NCBI GenBank assembly: GCA_051453625.1
Contig: JBOZIK010000001.1
Span: forward strand, 142,097,142 to 142,121,288
Source: Welwitschia mirabilis
Lineage: Eukaryota; Gnetophyta; Gnetopsida; Welwitschiales
Reading direction: 5' to 3'
Length of the DNA stretch: 24,147 bases
The position numbers were made by a program, and so were the translations under genes. Of the stretch, positions 18,844 through 24,147 are shown one piece after another. Under the pieces are notes generated by a model. That model was not told where the DNA came from. It worked only from the letters and a program-made list of their open reading frames with translations, and did not search any database. The stretch's first letter is position 1. The number at the start of each line of letters is the position of its first letter.

Positions 18844-18949
18844 CTTTATATCCTATATCAAAAGAAAAATTAAATCTAATTACAATTAACTTGATACCAA
18901 CATAGAATATAAGAAAGAAAAGAAGGAAATTTGAAATAAATAAATTAAT

Positions 18950-19160
18950 TTTATTAACCAAAATTTATCCATCTACTTACAAGTAGTTACCCCTCAATGA
19001 TGGAGTCTTATCTTAACACCAGGAAAAGTTCCTCTCCTAAGTTGGATGAATGCCTTACTTAATTGAACTTAAAATCATTAGAAGACCACTTTACAGATAA
19101 TAGATGATCTAAAATAAATGCTTGAGGGGTTATTTAGAGTTTAGGATTAGTAGTTGAGGT
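18950..19160 (-). mobile_element. possible LTR fragment
   Basis: On the - strand a TATA-like CTCTAAATAACCCC near 19125-19140 is followed 100-150 bp later by a stretch (AAGTGGTC...CCATCATTGAGGGGTAACTA) resembling that at 23720-23800, and then by AATAAAAT-like signals near 18950. The layout fits promoter, R region and polyadenylation site of an LTR. It lies upstream of the gypsy gag in the same orientation and could be its 5' LTR. The resemblance is weak and the borders are unknown. Confidence 0.3.
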
Positions 19161-19774
19161 TACTAAGTAGTATGAACCAAAGGGTTGTAACTAAATTAAC
19201 AACTTGATAACAAATAGTATTACTTTTACATTACTTAAAGTGGTCATCCTTATGGAGTTCATGTGGACAACTACATAGGATGGCCATTTAACTATTAATA
19301 ACTTCTCTTCATGTGTCTTATTGATGTGATTATTAGTTGTCTTCTACCCAGCTTCATCTGGATAACCATAGTGAACAACTATTAGGAAATAGCATGATTT
19401 TTGTTAGCTTATCTTGTTAATAATCATGCAGATATCCTTCAAACAATAGGGTGGACAATAGTCTTCTTTTAACATCATCATCTTTTATTAACCTCACTTG
19501 GTTTAAAATTGAATTTTGGGATCTCCAAGTATCTAAATTACCATGTAGATGTCTCCATAAGTCATGTTAGATCCTATAAGATCATTGCAATGTTATAACT
19601 ATAATGCCTCCTAAATATGGTTCTCTAAAATAGTAAATTGTGAATTATAGATACTCCACTCAAAAGAGTTTAGAATAGAAAATTCCTTGCAAACATCCAA
19701 AAAGGAGTTATTTGTGTTGAAAATACATGTCTTCCATGATCTTCATGGTGGTTATGTATAACATTGAAAACCCT
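19161..19774. other. non-coding AT-rich stretch
   Basis: No domain, RNA gene or clear repeat recognised on either strand. Confidence 0.5.
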
Positions 19775-19946
19775 TTGAAAACCTATTAATAAATCCTAAA
19801 AATATGCTCCAAAACACTATCAAATATGTGTAATTCGACCTCACAACACTAATTAACTTTTACTCTTAATTCATCAAAAACCTATCAAATAATCTTAAAC
19901 ATTCCCTAAAAATGATGTTAAATATGGCAAATTTGGCCTCATGACA
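19775..19946. repeat. diverged tandem duplication, period about 98 bp
   Basis: The two units begin AAAACCTAT (19778, 19876) and end ...TATCAAATATG...CGACCTCACAACA and ...GTTAAATATGG...GGCCTCATGACA. They agree at perhaps two thirds to three quarters of positions, so this is older than the other tandem pairs. Confidence 0.6.
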
Positions 19947-21924
19947 TAGCCCTCCACTGATTATTTATTAGTCCCTAAAGAAGAACATGAAAAAGAAAAG
20001 AAGAAAACCAAATTGGAAAAAGGGATGAAACATAATAATAAAATATAAAAGACAATATATCATTAAATATAGATTGCATCTCCTTATAACATATCAAAAA
20101 GATATTCTAATTAGACATTACAAAAAAAATATGCATTAAATCAGAAACTATGTTTTAAATTTCATGAAAGAAATATTTTACATTTCATAATAAAAATTCA
20201 TTGTAACCAAATTCAATCCTTAAAGGTGCCAAAAGTTACACTCCTAAGGGATATGAATTCATTCCAAATTTGAAGTAAGTTTGCATTAGATGATTATATA
20301 TTTGAAAAATTATTCCAGATGCTTTAGAAAAATCAAAAAATGATAAGGCACATCAAGCATCAAAGATATGAGTAAGGGATCTTGATAATAGTAGTACAAT
20401 TAAATGGAGGTGCTTTTATCATCAAATTCAAAATAATAGTGCAAATTTCTTTTATGAATAAAATGCTATGATCAAATAAATGATGGAAAATGGTACACTA
20501 GTAACTTTAAAATGTTCTAACTTAACAAATGAAAAGAAATACATTGCAATAGAATGTATCCCATTTGAAGTTAATTACTTACAAGTGGTGTCTTATTTTC
20601 AAGTAAATAAACATGATTTAAAATTAGTATGACATCATAGTTCTATTTGAATAATGTGGATTAGCATAACAATATACTAATTAAGGTTGACTTATCATAG
20701 CCATGATTACTAATATCAACTCAGAAAGATGGCTACAAATGTGATAACCATGATACACTCTAAGGCATACCTCCTCCTACTACATATTTCTTCTATTATG
20801 GGGTGTCATTTCTAAATCACTAACTTGCTTTTATCGCAAGTGGTAGAATGCATTAGATAGAACATAGGTCATTAAGAAAAATTTTTCCTAGTGTAATAAT
20901 CCCTAAGATAGATTAGAAATGATCATAAAAAATGCTTCCATAGCTCATATTGATATTTTTATGTTGAATTATATTTTCTTTTGCAAATTTTTATTCTCTT
21001 CTTTTTCATGGAAAGTAACTTAAACATTTATCAAAGTAGTAATAACTTCTAATATCTAAATGAATTAGATAAATAAATTAAACATATAACTTAACAAATT
21101 AATTAAGTAAATTTTCCTCTTATGGAATAAGAGTTCATAGATCTATAAATACTTCTTAATTATCTAAAATCCAATTAATCATATATAGGTTTTAAAATAA
21201 TGAATGTGTAAACATACCACATGATGAAAGGCTAAAATAAAATCAAGTTGATAAATGTGGAAAAAGAGGGATCACTTGAATAATAGCATTCAAAAAAGGA
21301 TAAGTCATGCACATCCTTTTAAGAAAAGAGTATTTTCTAAATCAATTGCTTCAAGTAGAATAATATTACAAGACCATTATTCCTTTACTTTGTATTCTTC
21401 CTTATGCCAAAATTTAGTTATTTCAACATAGTCATTGAGTTGTGTTTTTTTAGTAAAATAGGGATCAAATAATTTGAAAATTAATGGATAAAATATGAAA
21501 GATATATAATCATTCTTAAATATAATAAATTGGTAATAAATAAAATATATTAATAGCATGTTGGCAGCACAAATTTTAGTAGCCATATAAGAGATAAATA
21601 ACCAATATCTTTCATTAAAATAAATTTCTTATCAAATTGATGCAAAGTATTAGAAGAATCATTTTCATTCAATAATCATAATTGATAATTATCAATGGTT
21701 CTACTCCAAAATAGAAGATGAACCCAAGAAATATCAGTAAGATTCTTAGGATGATTGATTAGGACATATTTAATATGATTAACAAGTTCCCTAAGATTCT
21801 AATCAAGGTATGGATTTGCATAAAGAAGATAAATTTTTTTCAAACTTAATATTTAAAGAAATCCTAAATCATGTGTTTCAAAAGTATAAGTTAACATGAG
21901 ATTAAAATAGAAGGAAAAATGGTA
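19947..21924. other. non-coding AT-rich stretch
   Basis: About 2 kb of very AT-rich sequence. The only open frame of note (21377-21586, - strand) is hydrophobic, Phe/Tyr/Ile-rich and of the composition expected from random AT-rich DNA. Nothing else recognised. Confidence 0.5.
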
Positions 21925-22210
21925 TTTTGAATTTTATATGAAAGCATAAGTAGGAGAGATGGGAAAACACTCTTAAAAGGATTAGACTCTTTAAGTTTTA
22001 TTGCTTCATGAAATGTAATAAGTCTATTCTCTTTTGGGGTTTATTGAATTTCTATAAGAGAAAGAATGATAATTTGAGTTTTACATGAAAGAATAAGTGA
22101 GAGATATGGAGAAATATTCTTGATAGGATTAAAATTTTCAAGTTTGATTACTTCATGGAATGTAAGCAGTCTATCCTCTATTGGGTTTTATTAAATTTCC
22201 ATGAGTTCTT
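21925..22210. repeat. tandem duplication, period about 147 bp
   Basis: TTTTGAATTTTATATGAAAG at 21925 recurs as ATTTGAGTTTTACATGAAAG at 22072. The units stay parallel through ...GGATTA...TTCATG.AATGTAA..AGTCTAT..TCT...TTGGG to about 22200. Differences are scattered at roughly one in five positions. No N run is present. Confidence 0.85.
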
Positions 22211-23182
22211 CCTTATCATCATTCTCCTTATTTCTTGTAGCATTGTTTTGTTATAAATCATCATTCTTTAAGTTATTAAGTTTATCAAAAAGCTCAAAAG
22301 AGAAATGTAATAACTTTGTTCACCATAGGTTGGGAAATTTTTAGATTTCTTTATAATTGATTCTTTCTTTTCACATTGACTTTCCAAAAGAAACTAGATA
22401 TTGGGAAAATGATCTAACATATTCTTTTATCATCTACTAAATTATAATCTTTATAATTCTTATTTAGTTGATGAGTGAAATTTTGTTTTCCTTACTTTGT
22501 ATTTCTCCCAAATGATGAAATATAGAAAATTGCTCTCAAATTTCATCATCTAATTCTATTATGTCATGTTCCTCATCCTTATAAGAGTTGGTAGTATTTT
22601 GGATAGCAAGACAATGTTGAGATCTTAGATCTCCTAACATTGTTTGTTGAAGTATTTCAATAATATTGTCAATGTTTTTTTTTTTATTTTTAATGTATTT
22701 TTTAATGGTCTCTTGCATCTTCTTAAGTTCTTCAATTGAGTCATAAAGTCAATTATCTTAATTGCTTTAGTAGTTGAAAGAACTTGCTTGGTATAATGAA
22801 TATATTTATTTTTTATCTTTCTCTATGTAAAGAGATTGAGATATGTCAATTAGATTATAGAATGATTTATAAATGAGGGGAAAAAAAGATACTAATTCCT
22901 AGTTTTAACATAATTCTTTATTGGTAAATGTCTTCTTCTTTTCATAAAGATTTCACATAATGTTCTTTTATCATTATTGCTAGAAGTAGATGAAGAAGGA
23001 ATACAAGGTGAATTAATTTAAATAGTAAGTAAGATAATCTCCAAGATTGCACTAAGTGAATGGTGCATATCAATCTTACTAACCAAGCATTATTAATACT
23101 AAGAGCATGAGTGTTGTGGTATGTATTTATGTAAACATTTTCATCCTGATCTGAATCCTGTTAATCACAATAATATGCACAA
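22211..23182. other. non-coding AT-rich stretch
   Basis: A 60-codon frame on the - strand (22536-22718) is Lys/Ile/Asn-rich and starts like a coiled segment (ETIKKYIKNKKKNIDNIIE). It could be a gag tail of another gypsy element but has no diagnostic motif. Nothing else recognised. Confidence 0.4.
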
Positions 23183-23268
23183 ACACAACACACTAGTATA
23201 GATGAGAGTGATCTGAATGTCATAATTCTATCAAAGGCCAAAGTATGGAAATAAAAGAGTTGATTTCA
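23183..23268. repeat. left copy of 86-bp pair around an N gap
   Basis: Matches 23369-23454 over its whole length (ACACAAC.CACTAGTATAGATG...GGCCAAAGT.TGGAAATAAAAGAG) with about a dozen substitutions. It abuts the N run at 23269-23368. Confidence 0.9.
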
Positions 23269-23368
23269 NNNNNNNNNNNNNNNNNNNNNNNNNNNNNNNN
23301 NNNNNNNNNNNNNNNNNNNNNNNNNNNNNNNNNNNNNNNNNNNNNNNNNNNNNNNNNNNNNNNNNNNN

Positions 23369-23454
23369 ACACAACGCACTAGTATAGATGGAAGTGATCC
23401 AAATATCATAAGTCCATCGAAGGCCAAAGTGTGGAAATAAAAGAGTTGCTTTAA
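23369..23454. repeat. right copy of 86-bp pair around an N gap
   Basis: Partner of 23183-23268, starting exactly at the right edge of the 100-base N run. Confidence 0.9.
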
Positions 23455-23679
23455 AAAGAAAATTATGTAACCCTAATCTACTAAAATAAATTGTAATGTA
23501 TGAAATTGAAATAAAACATCTTTATGCAAAACTAATCTAAGAAAAGAAATAATGATTTACCTAAAATAATCAAGCTCAACCTTAAGAAAGGCTGTCCTCA
23601 TAATCTATATAATAAAAGAAGCTTATCACTGAATCTTAAATAACATAAACTATGAGAGAGAAGTTCATTCATATATTGA

Positions 23680-23900
23680 TCACAAAAGAAGATAATTCAT
23701 ATTAAAATGCATGCAACATTCGTATTACAAAGTAGTCATTTCTCAATGGAGGAAACGTTGTCCAACACTAAGGGAATGTCTCTTTACAATCACAGAATGG
23801 TTCTCTAGTCTTAAGATCTCCTATCACGAGTATGTTAGATACTGTCGAAGATGTATAGGGATCAAAGGGAAGACTCTTATTTATAGATAAAAAAGGAAGG
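23680..23900 (-). mobile_element. possible LTR fragment with TATA box
   Basis: On the - strand TCTATAAATAAGAG (23877-23890) is a good TATA box. About 100 bp downstream follows TTCCCTTAGTGTTGGACAAC and then CCATTGAGAAATGACTACTT, which loosely parallels the stretch at 18976-19040. The layout is LTR-like in the - orientation. No boundaries, primer site or coding region can be tied to it. Confidence 0.3.
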
Positions 23901-24147
23901 AAAACTGATAGAAGAGTACAGGAAAAACCCTAGCTAACATGCAAAGAAAAATCACAATAAAGTAGTTACAACTTAGGTAAACATTCAGTAAAAGTATAAG
24001 AAAACAGTGTCATATCGTCTGGATGATGTAGGAGATGATGCAGACTGATAATTAGAGGTTCTTGTTTACTCTAGTTTAACTACTTGTGATCTGCATGCAA
24101 AATGTTATCGTGTAGTTGATGATGTCATTTGCCACTGATGTCTGGAC
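23901..24147. other. unassigned end of window
   Basis: No gene or repeat recognised. If the LTR-like stretch before it is real, this would be its U3 part. Confidence 0.4.

Noticed and set aside
21377-21586. 69-codon hydrophobic frame on the - strand
   Set aside because: Phe/Tyr/Ile-rich translation of AT-rich sequence, no conserved motif, no supporting context.
22536-22718. 60-codon frame on the - strand as a gene or gag fragment
   Set aside because: Lys/Asn/Ile-rich composition typical of AT-rich DNA; no zinc knuckle, protease or capsid motif beside it.
1-24147. CRISPR arrays, tRNA or rRNA genes, bacterial operons
   Set aside because: No regularly spaced short repeats, no cloverleaf or rRNA-like conserved sequence, and no prokaryotic gene organisation were seen; the content is plant nuclear.

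Overview
This is nuclear DNA of a land plant, most likely a seed plant with a repeat-rich genome, from a draft scaffold. Evidence: it is AT-rich and intron/repeat-like with no prokaryotic gene organisation, it carries plant-type Ty1/copia and Ty3/gypsy LTR retrotransposons, an initiator-methionine tRNA primer binding site, and a plant receptor-like kinase fragment, and it is broken by runs of N, several exactly 100 long. The species cannot be told from the sequence. I see no intact host gene and no RNA gene. Nearly everything recognisable is dead mobile DNA. Layout: 1-1020 holds a decayed receptor-like kinase fragment on the + strand (catalytic-loop and DKTD..SFG regions). 1863-2391 and 3463-3991 are two copies of one locus: a decayed hAT-transposase-like C-terminus followed, at the same base, by the start of a copia LTR. 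3893-9888 is a structurally complete Ty1/copia element (Tork/Tnt1-like) on the - strand, bounded by two LTRs of about 260 bp starting TG and ending CA, a primer binding site, a polypurine tract and a perfect 5-bp target duplication AAGAG. Its gag, protease, integrase, reverse transcriptase and RNase H are all recognisable but riddled with stops and lost catalytic residues. Its leader between primer site and gag is unusually long (about 1.4 kb) and much richer in G+C than the rest of the window. 9981-11048 is a pair of near-identical ~400-bp copies around an N gap. About 12273-17700 is a decayed Ty3/gypsy (Athila/Tat-like) element on the - strand: capsid part and zinc knuckle of gag, protease, and the first part of the reverse transcriptase. 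The reverse transcriptase is interrupted just past its catalytic box by a sequence whose end reads CACTACTAGAAATTC, like a CACTA (En/Spm) transposon terminus with subterminal repeats. 17700-24147 is AT-rich non-coding DNA with short tandem duplications and two LTR-like stretches, probably more eroded retrotransposon sequence. How the parts relate: the copia element jumped into an older hAT-derived sequence, and the CACTA-like sequence into the gypsy reverse transcriptase, so this is a nested-transposon landscape. Several near-duplicates sit exactly on both sides of N gaps and look like contig ends that overlap but were not merged, so part of the apparent duplication is probably an assembly effect. 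I did not find a convincing new biological system; the points most worth a second look are the GC-rich copia leader, the duplicated insertion junction, and the CACTA-like end inside the gypsy polymerase.
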